Shown here piece by piece: positions 7,019-15,232 of a DNA stretch of 64,000 bases. The DNA is taken from assembly GCF_047345485.1 (NCBI RefSeq), contig NZ_JBLFEN010000006.1, positions 1 through 64,000 of the forward strand, in the 5' to 3' direction. Position 1 is the first letter of the stretch, and each line of letters begins with the position of its first letter. The notes beneath the pieces were generated by a model, which ran no database searches, was not told the origin of the DNA, and was given only the letters and a program-made list of their open reading frames with translations. Source of the DNA: Jejuia sp047345485. Its GTDB lineage: Bacteria; Bacteroidota; Bacteroidia; Flavobacteriales; Flavobacteriaceae. The translations under genes and the position numbers were made by a program.

Positions 7019-7861
7019 TTATCTTAATTCGTTAGTAGGACAAACATCCATATCTCCATAATCTAAATTTTCTCCAGCCATTCCCCAAATAAAGCTATAG
7101 CTACTAGTGCCAGAACCAGAGTGGATAGACCAAGGTGGCGAAATTACAGCCTCATCATTACCCATCCAAATGTGTCTTGTTTCGTTAGTTTCTCCCATAA
7201 AATGACATACACCTTGATCTTCAGGAACTTCAAAATAAAAATACACTTCCATACGTCTGTCATGTACATGTGCAGGCATTGTATTCCAAGAGCTACCAGG
7301 TTTAATGGTAGTCATTCCCATTTGTAATTGGCAAACATCTACAACGCTATTCACAATATATTTTCTTAATGTTCTTGCATTAGCTGTTTCAGCAGCACCA
7401 AGCTCTATAACTTCTAAATCTTCAGTGCCTATTTTTTTGTTTGGATACGCTTTATGTGCTGGAGTAGAATTTAGGTAAAACTTAGCAGGACTATCTTTTG
7501 AGTCGCTTGAAAAAACAACATCTTTATTACCTTTACCCAAATAAAGTCCTTCTTTATGGTCTAAATTAAAAAAAGTACCATCTACAGAAACAGTACCACT
7601 ACCACCTATATTGATAATTCCTAGTTCTCGTCTTTCTAAAAAGTAAGAAGATTTTAAAGGATCAATGGTCTCTAAAGAAACTTGTTGTGTTACAGGAGAT
7701 ACACCAGCTGTTATAAACCTATCGTAATGCGAGTATACGTAACTAAGTGTATCTTTTTTGAATAGATTTTGAATTAAAAATTCATCCCTTAGTTCTTGGG
7801 TGTCCATTGTTTTAACTTCTCTGGGTGAAGCTGCGTATCTTACTTCAAAATTATTTGCCAT
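7019..7861 (-). CDS. kduI: 5-dehydro-4-deoxy-D-glucuronate isomerase
   Basis: Cytoplasmic cupin-type isomerase that converts 5-keto-4-deoxyuronate to 2,5-diketo-3-deoxygluconate, the substrate of KduD. The 280-residue length matches the family closely. Metal ligands are visible as H198-x-H200-x4-E205 (PAHVHDRRMEVYFYF) and His247 (WSIHSG), which parallel His196, His198, Glu203 and His245 of the E. coli enzyme. It is the first gene of a three-gene minus-strand operon. It is divergent from a LacI regulator, with a perfect 22-bp palindrome between them, so regulation by that LacI protein is likely. Confidence 0.96.
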   Translation of the reverse strand: MANNFEVRYAASPREVKTMDTQELRDEFLIQNLFKKDTLSYVYSHYDRFITAGVSPVTQQVSLETIDPLKSSYFLERRELGIINIGGSGTVSVDGTFFNLDHKEGLYLGKGNKDVVFSSDSKDSPAKFYLNSTPAHKAYPNKKIGTEDLEVIELGAAETANARTLRKYIVNSVVDVCQLQMGMTTIKPGSSWNTMPAHVHDRRMEVYFYFEVPEDQGVCHFMGETNETRHIWMGNDEAVISPPWSIHSGSGTSSYSFIWGMAGENLDYGDMDVCPTNELR

Positions 7862-7917
7862 GATTATTTTATTGGTTTTTAATTGAAAAATTTCAGTAAA
7901 AATAACAATTTTATTTC

Positions 7918-7939
7918 AAAATACAATCGATTGTATTTT
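7918..7939. promoter_or_regulatory. 22-bp perfect palindrome, probable LacI-family operator
   Basis: The core ATACAATCGATTGTAT (7921-7936) extends by AAA and TTT on either side to a perfect 22-bp palindrome. The central CG is typical of LacI-family operators. It lies between the divergent kduI and lacI-type genes and covers the -33 region of the latter, so it could repress both. Confidence 0.75.
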
Positions 7940-7959
7940 TAGATTTTTTGATATATTTG
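7930..7959 (+). promoter_or_regulatory. promoter of the first LacI-type regulator
   Basis: ATTG at 7930-7933 (-33) and TATATTTG at 7952-7959 (-7) are separated by 18 bases. The -33 element sits inside the palindrome, which predicts autoregulation. Confidence 0.6.
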
Positions 7960-8037
7960 AAGTCTGTATACTAAAAATCATAACTATTACTATCATCAAA
8001 AACCTAAAATGGTTTCTTTTCAAGATTAATTTTTATA

Positions 8038-9057
8038 ATGAACACAGGAAAAGTTACAATTCATGATATCTCTAAAGCTTTAAACATTGATAGTTCTACA
8101 GTGTCAAGAGCGCTAAATAATAGTGTAAGAGTTTCAAAAACTACAAAAGAAAAAATTTTAGCAAAAGCGAAGGAATTAGGGTATCAACGTAATAGTTTAG
8201 CGTCTAACTTAAGAACAAATAAAACCAATACAATAGGTGTAGTAGTACCTAGAATTTCGAGACACTTTTTTTCTACAGTTATTGCAGGTATTGAGGAAAC
8301 TGCTTATGATAATGGCTATAACGTAGTTATTTGTCAATCTTTAGAGCAGTTAAAGCGCGAACAAATAATTACAGAAACATTAGTGTCTAATAGAGTAGAC
8401 GGACTTTTAATTTCTATCTCTATGCAAACTACGTCTTTTGAGCATTTAGAGGCTTTTGAGGGTTATGGTGCTCCTATAGTTTTTTACGATAGGCCATGTA
8501 ATTTTAAAAACTCTAGTAGCGTAAGTATAGATGATTTTGAAGCGAGTTTTAAAGCTACCGAACATCTTATCTTGCAAGGATGTAATCATATTGTGCATTT
8601 TGGAGGCCCTCAGGATATCACGTTATATCAAAATAGAAAGGAAGGCTACAAAGCTGCTTTGGTAAAACATGGATTAGGTTACAATCCAGACTATTTTTTT
8701 TCCACAAAATTAAGTGAAGAAGATGGAGTTGCTATGGCAAAAAAAATAGTAAAATTTAGTACTGTTGATGGTATTGTGTCTGCCAATGATACCGCAGCAA
8801 TTAGTGCCATGCGTTATTTAAAAAGTGTTGGTAAACATATACCAAAAGATATTGCCGTTGTTGGGTTTAATAACGACCCAATTTCTGCAGTAATTGAACC
8901 TTCATTAACCACTATTAATCAAGCAGATTTTAATATGGGAAAAAAAGCAACCATGATATTGATAGAACAGATAAAAAATAATAGAACTACTAGGCTGTCA
9001 GTAGTGCTAGAATCAGAGTTAATTGTTAGAGATTCATCAAAATATAAAAATGATTAA
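8038..9057 (+). CDS. LacI-family transcriptional regulator (first copy)
   Basis: A 339-residue LacI/GalR regulator. The N-terminal helix-turn-helix is VTIHDISKALNIDSSTVSRA, followed by hinge residues near 45-60. The periplasmic-binding-protein-like sensor domain begins at TIGVVVPRISRHFFSTVIAG. Late family motifs include DGIVSANDTAAISAMRYLKS and AVVGFNNDPISAVIEPSLTT. It is divergent from kduI and its promoter overlaps a perfect palindrome, so it probably senses a uronate intermediate and controls kduI, kduD and the DUF4861 gene as well as itself. The inducer cannot be deduced from sequence. Confidence 0.93.
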   Translation: MNTGKVTIHDISKALNIDSSTVSRALNNSVRVSKTTKEKILAKAKELGYQRNSLASNLRTNKTNTIGVVVPRISRHFFSTVIAGIEETAYDNGYNVVICQSLEQLKREQIITETLVSNRVDGLLISISMQTTSFEHLEAFEGYGAPIVFYDRPCNFKNSSSVSIDDFEASFKATEHLILQGCNHIVHFGGPQDITLYQNRKEGYKAALVKHGLGYNPDYFFSTKLSEEDGVAMAKKIVKFSTVDGIVSANDTAAISAMRYLKSVGKHIPKDIAVVGFNNDPISAVIEPSLTTINQADFNMGKKATMILIEQIKNNRTTRLSVVLESELIVRDSSKYKND

Positions 9058-9081
9058 TTAGTTAATTTTTAAAATCTGTAT

Positions 9082-9111
9082 TTTGAATATGAACAATTTA
9101 TTGTAGTATTG
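9082..9111 (+). promoter_or_regulatory. promoter of the GntR-led operon
   Basis: TTTG at 9082-9085 and TAGTATTG at 9104-9111 (one mismatch to TAnnTTTG) with 18 bases between. The -7 box overlaps the left edge of the 24-bp palindrome. Confidence 0.5.
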
Positions 9112-9132
9112 TATTTTGTATACAAAATACAA
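9109..9132. promoter_or_regulatory. 24-bp perfect palindrome, probable GntR operator
   Basis: Each arm is TTGTATTTTGTA or its complement, meeting at 9120/9121. The centre TTGTATACAA is the classic core of FadR-subfamily GntR operators. It covers the -7 box and start site of the downstream GntR gene, so autorepression of the whole operon is expected. Confidence 0.8.
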
Positions 9133-9142
9133 AAGTAGATTT

Positions 9143-9784
9143 ATGATACAACATACTGATTTAAGTCAGCCTATCTATAAACGCTTAAAAGAGATGATTC
9201 GCAATGGCGAGTTAAAGCAGGGTGAAAAAATTATTCAGGAAAAAATAGCTGAAGCATTAGGTGTAAGTAGAACACCGTTGATGAAAGCATTACTTGCACT
9301 AGAAAATGAGTATTTGGTGCAAAGTATTCCTAGAAGAGGTATGTATTTGCGAGTGTTAGATTATAAAGAAATTATAGATATTTATACCTGTAGAGAAGCG
9401 TTAGAAGGAATGGCAGCCAGAATACTTGCAACAAGAAAGGATATGGAGATTTCAAAAGAATTAAGAGCTTGTTTTACACCTTTTGGTAATGAAAAAAGTA
9501 TAGATACAAATGCTTATGCTGAGGCTGATGAGAATTTTCATTCCTTATTAATAAAATTGACTGATAATGCACCTTTAGATAATATATACTTTTTTAGCAA
9601 TATTCATGATAAAGTAGTTGGGCATGGTTTGGTAAGACCACCAGAGGAAACATTAGAGGAACACTTTAAAATTATAAATGCTATTGAAAACGGAAACCCC
9701 GATAAGGCTGAAGCACTTGTGCGTGAGCATATCAATACATCAAAAGAATTATTAATAAATCAACATAAAAAATCAAAAAAGTGA
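9143..9784 (+). CDS. GntR-family regulator, FCD type
   Basis: A 213-residue regulator. The winged helix begins at PIYKRLKEMIRNGELKQGEKI and includes the recognition helix in EALGVSRTPLMKALLALE. The C-terminal FCD ligand-binding domain follows, with its conserved first-helix pattern (YTCREALEGMAARILA) and His residues for metal (ENFHSLL, EEHFKI). The ATG at 9143 is chosen because a TTG farther upstream lies inside the operator palindrome. The gene overlaps the next dehydrogenase by four bases and is therefore the first gene of the acid-sugar operon, which it probably represses. Confidence 0.93.
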   Translation: MIQHTDLSQPIYKRLKEMIRNGELKQGEKIIQEKIAEALGVSRTPLMKALLALENEYLVQSIPRRGMYLRVLDYKEIIDIYTCREALEGMAARILATRKDMEISKELRACFTPFGNEKSIDTNAYAEADENFHSLLIKLTDNAPLDNIYFFSNIHDKVVGHGLVRPPEETLEEHFKIINAIENGNPDKAEALVREHINTSKELLINQHKKSKK

Positions 9785-10827
9785 GTAATTACAAAATTGC
9801 AGTAGTACCTGGAGATGGTATAGGAAACGAAATAGTACCAGAAGGTTTAAGAGTTATAGAAGCTGTAGCAAAAAAACATAATTTTTCTATTGAAACAGAA
9901 GAGTTTGGTTGGGGTGCAGGTTACTATTTAAAAAACAATCAATTCTTACCAGATAACGGTATAGAAACACTAAAAGCATTTGATGCTGTTTATTTTGGAT
10001 CTGTGGGGCTTCCAGCAGTAGATGATACCTTACCTGCTAAAGATTATACATTTAAAGTGCGTACACATTTTAATCAATATGTAAACCACAGGCCAGTAAG
10101 AACATATCCTGGCGTTACAAGACCTATTCGTTCTGAAAAACATATTGATTTTGTGATTGTGAGAGAGAATAATGAAGGTGAATTTGTGCAAATGGGTGGA
10201 CAGTTTTTACCAGATTTTGAAAACGGAATGGGTATAGATACCAGTGTTTTTACAAGAAAAGGTATTGAACGTGTTGCACACTATGCATTTAAATTAGCTA
10301 GAACACGCCGTAATAAAGTAACGCATATCACAAAATCTAATACACTAATAAATAGTTTGTCGTATTGGGATAGAGTTATAGGTGAAGTTGCTGCACAGTA
10401 TCCTGATGTAGAGCACCAACAAATGTATATTGATAATTCTACAGCAATGTTTGTTTTAAAACCAGAGCAGTTTGATGTAGTATTAACTACAAACTTATTT
10501 GGTGATATTTTAAGTGATTTAGGTGGTGCCATTATGGGAAGCCTTGGTTTAGGTGGAAGTGGAAACATTAATCCAGAAAAAGAATTTCCATCTATGTTTG
10601 AACCTATACATGGTTCTGCACCAGATATTGCAGGGCAAAACATAGCAAACCCTTATGGACAAATTTGGTCTGCCGCTTTAATGTTAGAGCATTTAGGTGA
10701 AACAGAAGCTGCAAACAGTATCATGGCAGCTATAGATGCATCTACAACTCAAGGTGTATTAACTGTAGATTTAGGTGGTAAAGCCAGTACATCAGATGTT
10801 GCAGATGCTGTAATTGCTAATCTTTAA
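9781..10827 (+). CDS. tartrate/isopropylmalate dehydrogenase-like beta-decarboxylating enzyme
   Basis: A 348-residue member of the isocitrate/isopropylmalate dehydrogenase family, closest in pattern to tartrate or D-malate dehydrogenases. Visible motifs are VVPGDGIGNEIVPEG at the N terminus, VRENNEGEFVQMGG, the Lys in ITKSNTL, and the metal-binding region TNLFGDILSDLGGA. The enzyme should oxidise and decarboxylate a 2-hydroxyacid using NAD and Mn or Mg. The start is GTG, overlapping the regulator's stop codon as GTGA. Its neighbours, a DUF1537 kinase and a cyclase-family protein, make a phosphorylated or free four-carbon acid a likely substrate. The usual partner of DUF1537 kinases, PdxA2, is absent. 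Confidence 0.88.
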   Translation: MSNYKIAVVPGDGIGNEIVPEGLRVIEAVAKKHNFSIETEEFGWGAGYYLKNNQFLPDNGIETLKAFDAVYFGSVGLPAVDDTLPAKDYTFKVRTHFNQYVNHRPVRTYPGVTRPIRSEKHIDFVIVRENNEGEFVQMGGQFLPDFENGMGIDTSVFTRKGIERVAHYAFKLARTRRNKVTHITKSNTLINSLSYWDRVIGEVAAQYPDVEHQQMYIDNSTAMFVLKPEQFDVVLTTNLFGDILSDLGGAIMGSLGLGGSGNINPEKEFPSMFEPIHGSAPDIAGQNIANPYGQIWSAALMLEHLGETEAANSIMAAIDASTTQGVLTVDLGGKASTSDVADAVIANL

Positions 10828-10839
10828 AAAACTTTTAAA

Positions 10840-11472
10840 ATGAAAAGGGTTGTAGACCTCACAATGCCATACTCTAATGGCATCAATGGTTTTTCAAAAG
10901 AAATTGCAAAAACTAAGGATGTTGATGGGTGGAATGCAAGTACACTTACATTTTATTCTCATGTTGGTACACATATGGATGCGCCTTTTCATTTTAATGT
11001 TAGTCCTCAAACTATTAATGAAATTCCAGTTTCAGATTTCGTTGGGCGTGCTTGGGTAATAGATGCTCGTGACGTTGGCGCAAAAGGATTAATAACAGTA
11101 CACCATATTCCTAAAACAGTAATAGAGGCGTTTACACCAGGTGATAGTTTAATTATCTGGACGGAATGGTCTCAATACGCAGGTACACAAAAATACAGAG
11201 ATGAATTACCTAGAATTAGCGAAGAGTTAGCGCATTGGTGTGTTGCACATAACGTAAAGATGATTGCTGTAGAACCACCTTCTGTAGCTGATGTAAACAA
11301 TTTGGTTGAGGTTACTAAAATTCATGAAATCTTGTTAGCAGGGGTTGTTATTATTGAAGGTTTAACCAACATAGCTGCTATAAAAACTGATTGCGTAGAG
11401 CTTATAGCATTACCTCTTAAAATAGAAAAAGGCGATGGTGCTCCTGCACGAGTTATCGCTATAGAACGTTAA
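10840..11472 (+). CDS. cyclase-family (kynurenine formamidase-like) metal hydrolase
   Basis: A 210-residue protein of the cyclase/KynB family. The metal-binding signature HxGTHxDxPxH is complete (H41, H45, D47, H51 in SHVGTHMDAPFHF). Family members hydrolyse amides or lactone-like esters. In this operon, between a hydroxyacid dehydrogenase and an acid-sugar kinase, hydrolysis of a lactone to a free acid is a reasonable inference, but the substrate is unknown. It starts 12 bases after the dehydrogenase stop and ends two bases before the kinase start, so it is firmly within the operon. Confidence 0.88.
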   Translation: MKRVVDLTMPYSNGINGFSKEIAKTKDVDGWNASTLTFYSHVGTHMDAPFHFNVSPQTINEIPVSDFVGRAWVIDARDVGAKGLITVHHIPKTVIEAFTPGDSLIIWTEWSQYAGTQKYRDELPRISEELAHWCVAHNVKMIAVEPPSVADVNNLVEVTKIHEILLAGVVIIEGLTNIAAIKTDCVELIALPLKIEKGDGAPARVIAIER

Positions 11473-11474
11473 TA

Positions 11475-12887
11475 ATGACAGAATCTTTAAAGTATATTAT
11501 ACAAAATTTTCCTAAGGAAGATAAATATGATTACCGTTCAGAAAATAATGCATTGTTTTCTAAATTGAATAAAACATGTATTGTAGTTGATGATGATCCT
11601 ACAGGGAATCAAACGGTTTATGGCATTCCATTGCTTACGAGTTGGAGTATGGACGTATTTGTAAAAGAATTTTTAGAAGGTACTCCGGTGTTTTACATTT
11701 TAACAAACTCTAGAAGTTTAAGTCCAGAAGCAACATCAAACATATATAAAACAATTGCAAAAAACATTTTAAAAGCTGCAGCTGTCACAAAACGCGATTT
11801 TACAATTATTAGTAGAAGTGATTCAACATTAAGAGGTCATTTTCCGTTAGAACCAAAAACACTTCAAACTAACTTGAAGCTTGATAATACTATTACAGTA
11901 TTTCTTCCTGTAATGTTTGAAGGACAACGGGTTACTTTAAATGGTGTGCATTACATTAAAAATGAAGATGAATTACTACCTGTTAATGAAACTCCTTTTG
12001 CGCAAGACCATTCATTTAAATATGCAAACGCAGATTTAAAACAATATATTGAAGAAAAAACCGAAGGTGCTGTGGAAGCGTCGGAGGTGTTTTCATTTTC
12101 ATTAGAGCAGATTAGAACCTTAGATATTGCGGTACTTACAGAGAATATTTTAGAAATCCCGTCTCAATCCTACTGTATTTTTGATAGTTTGAATTATAAC
12201 GATTTAGATAGGGTGTCTCAGGCTTTATTACACGCTGAAAAATTAGGTAAGCAAATATTGTATAGAACATCCAGTTCGTTTATACCTTCATATATAGGTT
12301 TAAAACCTAGAGATCTACTAACACCAAACGAAATTTTTAATAAAACTAATAAAAATGGCGGATTGATTATAGTAGGATCATACGTAAAAAAATCATCAGA
12401 TCAATTACATAATGCGTTGTCACTTTTTAACTCAGACACAAGTATAGAAGTAGATGTTACCAAAGTGCTCCAAGAAGAAAGAGATAGTTATATTAAAAGT
12501 GTCATTAAAAAAATTGATACTATTATTTCTAAAGGTGAAGATGTTATTATTTATACAAGCAGAAAAATAGTAACAGGAGCAGATACTAATGAAACTATAG
12601 ATATTGCAAGTAAAATTTCCAGTGCTTTAGTTGCTCTAGTACAAGGCATTTCAGAACGTCCAAAATATATTATTTCTAAAGGTGGTATCACGTCGCACGA
12701 TATAGCAATAAAGGGGCTTGGTATGAAACGTTCTAAAGTTTTAGGGCAAGTACAAGCAGGAATTCCACTTTGGAAAATGGGTCCAGATACCCGATTTCCA
12801 AGATTACCATATATAGTTTTTCCAGGAAATGTAGGCGATCCTACATCTCTAAAAACCATAATAACTAAACTAAACCACCATGATTAA
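11475..12887 (+). CDS. four-carbon acid sugar kinase (DUF1537 family)
   Basis: A 470-residue kinase of the family that phosphorylates D-threonate, L-threonate or D-erythronate at C4. The N-terminal acid-sugar-binding domain starts with VVDDDPTG (38-44) and includes SRSDSTLRGHFP. The C-terminal nucleotide-binding domain has YIISKGGITSHDIAIKGLGM and the Gly/Asn-rich FPGNVGDPTSL. Length is somewhat above the usual 390-430. Characterised relatives hand their product to PdxA2 or to an aldolase; neither is next to this gene, and a tartrate-dehydrogenase-like enzyme stands in the same operon instead. Its last eight bases overlap the transporter gene. Confidence 0.92.
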   Translation: MTESLKYIIQNFPKEDKYDYRSENNALFSKLNKTCIVVDDDPTGNQTVYGIPLLTSWSMDVFVKEFLEGTPVFYILTNSRSLSPEATSNIYKTIAKNILKAAAVTKRDFTIISRSDSTLRGHFPLEPKTLQTNLKLDNTITVFLPVMFEGQRVTLNGVHYIKNEDELLPVNETPFAQDHSFKYANADLKQYIEEKTEGAVEASEVFSFSLEQIRTLDIAVLTENILEIPSQSYCIFDSLNYNDLDRVSQALLHAEKLGKQILYRTSSSFIPSYIGLKPRDLLTPNEIFNKTNKNGGLIIVGSYVKKSSDQLHNALSLFNSDTSIEVDVTKVLQEERDSYIKSVIKKIDTIISKGEDVIIYTSRKIVTGADTNETIDIASKISSALVALVQGISERPKYIISKGGITSHDIAIKGLGMKRSKVLGQVQAGIPLWKMGPDTRFPRLPYIVFPGNVGDPTSLKTIITKLNHHD

Positions 12888-14136
12888 AAATGCTAAACGT
12901 TACCGTTTTTTCCTCGGCTCTTTTTTAATAACACTACTGCTTTATGTAGATAGAGTTTGTATTTCTTCGGCTAAAGATGCTATCTCTAATGATTTAAGCT
13001 TAACAGACAAGGAAATGGGTTGGGTATTAGGTTCATTTGCGTTAGGTTATGCATTATTTCAGGTTCCTGGAGGTTCCTTAGGCGATAAATATGGCGTTAG
13101 AAAAGTAATGACTTGGATTATGATTTTATGGTCTGCCTTTACTTCTCTAACTGGTATGGCATGGAATTATGTTTCCATTTTATTCTTCCGATTCTTTTTT
13201 GGTGCTGGAGAAGCTGGCGCATTTCCCAATATATCCAGAGCAGCATTTTCATGGGTACCTACTAAAGAACGTGGTGCATTTCAAGGTATTAATTTTTCAG
13301 GATCAAGATTAGGTGCTGCATTTGCACTACCACTAGTTGCATTTTTAATAGAAGATTGGGGTTGGCGTAATATATTTTACTTTTTTGGAGTTGTAGGTGT
13401 TTTGTTTGCGGTATTGTTTTATGTGTTCTTTAGAAATAAACCAGAAAATCATTCTGGATTAAATACCACAGAAAAAGCGTTTATAGTAAAAAACAGACAG
13501 CAAGAAGTTGAGAAAAAAGGCGGAGACTTGCCTTTGCGTAAAATTTTAGGTTCTAAAAATGTAATACTTGCTATGATTCAATACATAGGCAGTAATTTTA
13601 TTTTCTATTTTACACTAACATGGTTATTTACTTACGTAAAGGTTAAATACGGTTTAAATAGTATAGATACAGGCTTATATGCTATGTTGCCACTTTTAGC
13701 AGGGGCGGTAGGTAATTGGGTATCTGGTTTTATGGTAGATGCTATTTATAAAAAAGGAAACTGGAAATTATCAAGGCAATTACCTGCAACAATAGGATTT
13801 ATTCTTGTTGTATTAGGCGTGTTATCAAGTCTATTTATGGATACACCTTTAGGGGCGGTTTTGTGTTTATCAGTAGCTATTTTTGGTGCAGATATGACGT
13901 TAAGTCCCTCATGGTCTTTTTGTATGGATATAGGAGAAGAAAACTCTGGAAAAGTTTCTGGAATGATGAATATGGCGGGTAATATAGGTGCATTTATAAC
14001 ATCGTTAGCATTTCCTTATTTACGTGAATGGACAGGAACAGATCAAACCTATTTTTATATAGCTGCGGCCCTTGGTTTTGTAGCCATATTTTGCTGGTAT
14101 TTTATGAATCCAAATCAAAAATTAAACGATGCTTAA
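12880..14136 (+). CDS. MFS transporter, anion:cation symporter type
   Basis: A 418-residue inner-membrane transporter with about 12 helices. The MFS loop motif GGSLGDKYGVRKV follows helix 2. The N-terminal pattern LLYVDRVCISSAKDAI and the segment RFFFGAGEAGAFPNISRA are typical of the ACS family, which takes up hexuronates, glucarate, tartrate and related organic anions by symport. This agrees with the flanking acid-sugar kinase and hydroxyacid dehydrogenase. It overlaps the kinase gene by eight bases and the following oxidoreductase gene by eight bases, so expression is coupled. Confidence 0.93.
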   Translation: MIKNAKRYRFFLGSFLITLLLYVDRVCISSAKDAISNDLSLTDKEMGWVLGSFALGYALFQVPGGSLGDKYGVRKVMTWIMILWSAFTSLTGMAWNYVSILFFRFFFGAGEAGAFPNISRAAFSWVPTKERGAFQGINFSGSRLGAAFALPLVAFLIEDWGWRNIFYFFGVVGVLFAVLFYVFFRNKPENHSGLNTTEKAFIVKNRQQEVEKKGGDLPLRKILGSKNVILAMIQYIGSNFIFYFTLTWLFTYVKVKYGLNSIDTGLYAMLPLLAGAVGNWVSGFMVDAIYKKGNWKLSRQLPATIGFILVVLGVLSSLFMDTPLGAVLCLSVAIFGADMTLSPSWSFCMDIGEENSGKVSGMMNMAGNIGAFITSLAFPYLREWTGTDQTYFYIAAALGFVAIFCWYFMNPNQKLNDA

Positions 14137-15154
14137 ATTAAAAGGAGTTGCCATAGGTGCAGGATATTTTAGTAAATTTCAATATGAAGCGTGGACGCGA
14201 ATTCCAGAAGTAGAGATAACAGCATTATGTAACTCTAATAAAGAACGTGCAAAAGGAATTATGGATAACTATGGTGTAAAAAAGCATTATACCGATTATA
14301 AAGAAATGATTCTTGCTGAAAAACCTGATTTTGTAGATATTATTACACCGCCCGAAACCCATTTTGAAATGTGCAAGTTTGCGGCAGATAACGGTGTTCA
14401 TATTATATGTCAAAAACCTTTAGCACCTACTTTTGAAGAATCTAAGCGTATCGTAGATTATGTGTCTACCAAAAATGTTAGGTTCGTAGTGCATGAAAAT
14501 TTTAGATTTCAACCTTGGCATAGAGAAATTAAAAAGTTGATAGATAATGATGAGGTTGGTGACTTATTTAACTTAAATATAAAATCTAGAATGGGCGATG
14601 GCTGGGGCGAAGATGCGTACTTATCTAGACAGCCCTATTTTAGAGATTATAAAAAACTGTTAATATACGAAACCGGAGTACACTTTATAGATACATTTAG
14701 ATATCATGCAGGTGAGGTGAAAAATGTATTTGCTATTTTGAAGCGTTTAAATCCGGTGATTAAAGGTGAAGATTCTGGTTTAATGCTTTTAAATTTTGAA
14801 TCTAATGCCACTGCGCTTTGGGATGCTAATAGATATAACGAAAGTAATATAGAAAATTTTAGATATACCTTTGGAGAGTATCTAGTTGAAGGTTCAAAAG
14901 GATCAATTCGATTATATAATAATGGTAAAATAACAATTCAGCATTTAGGTAAACCAGAAAAGGAACACCAATACATTCATAATAATATAGGTTTTGCAGG
15001 AGATTGCTGTTATATTTTTCAACGCGATTTTATTGATAATTTGATAGCTAACACAGCATTTGAAACCGACGGTGCTAGTTATTTAAAAACGCTAGAAGTT
15101 CAAGAAGCCGTGTATAAATCTTCAAAAACAAATTTACCTGTTAATATAATTTAA
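14129..15154 (+). CDS. Gfo/Idh/MocA-family oxidoreductase
   Basis: A 341-residue NAD(P)-dependent oxidoreductase. The Rossmann fold begins AIGAGYFSKFQYEAWTRI, and the family KP motif appears as IICQKPLAP near residue 97. The C-terminal half contains the GFO/IDH substrate domain with a possible catalytic His in YETGVHFIDTFRYH. Members act on sugars, sugar acids and inositols. In this operon it may generate or interconvert the acid sugar handed to the kinase. Its start ATG lies inside the last codons of the transporter gene. Substrate is unknown. Confidence 0.9.
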   Translation: MLKLKGVAIGAGYFSKFQYEAWTRIPEVEITALCNSNKERAKGIMDNYGVKKHYTDYKEMILAEKPDFVDIITPPETHFEMCKFAADNGVHIICQKPLAPTFEESKRIVDYVSTKNVRFVVHENFRFQPWHREIKKLIDNDEVGDLFNLNIKSRMGDGWGEDAYLSRQPYFRDYKKLLIYETGVHFIDTFRYHAGEVKNVFAILKRLNPVIKGEDSGLMLLNFESNATALWDANRYNESNIENFRYTFGEYLVEGSKGSIRLYNNGKITIQHLGKPEKEHQYIHNNIGFAGDCCYIFQRDFIDNLIANTAFETDGASYLKTLEVQEAVYKSSKTNLPVNII

Positions 15155-15196
15155 CTTTCAAATCGTTAAAACATCATTTTTTAGTTAGCTATTTTC

Positions 15197-15227
15197 GTAA
15201 ATTGCATTTGTGATATAAACAATTTAC
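15197..15227. promoter_or_regulatory. inverted repeat before the second LacI gene
   Basis: GTAAATTG at 15197-15204 and CAATTTAC at 15220-15227 form an 8-bp inverted repeat with a 15-base centre, ending five bases before the ATG. The spacing is wider than for a usual LacI operator, so it is only a candidate autoregulatory site. Confidence 0.35.
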
Positions 15228-15232
15228 AATCT

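Noticed and set aside
10877..11059. 60-codon frame on the plus strand within the cyclase-family gene
   Set aside because: It is out of frame inside a complete enzyme gene with an intact metal motif; no independent start signal is visible.
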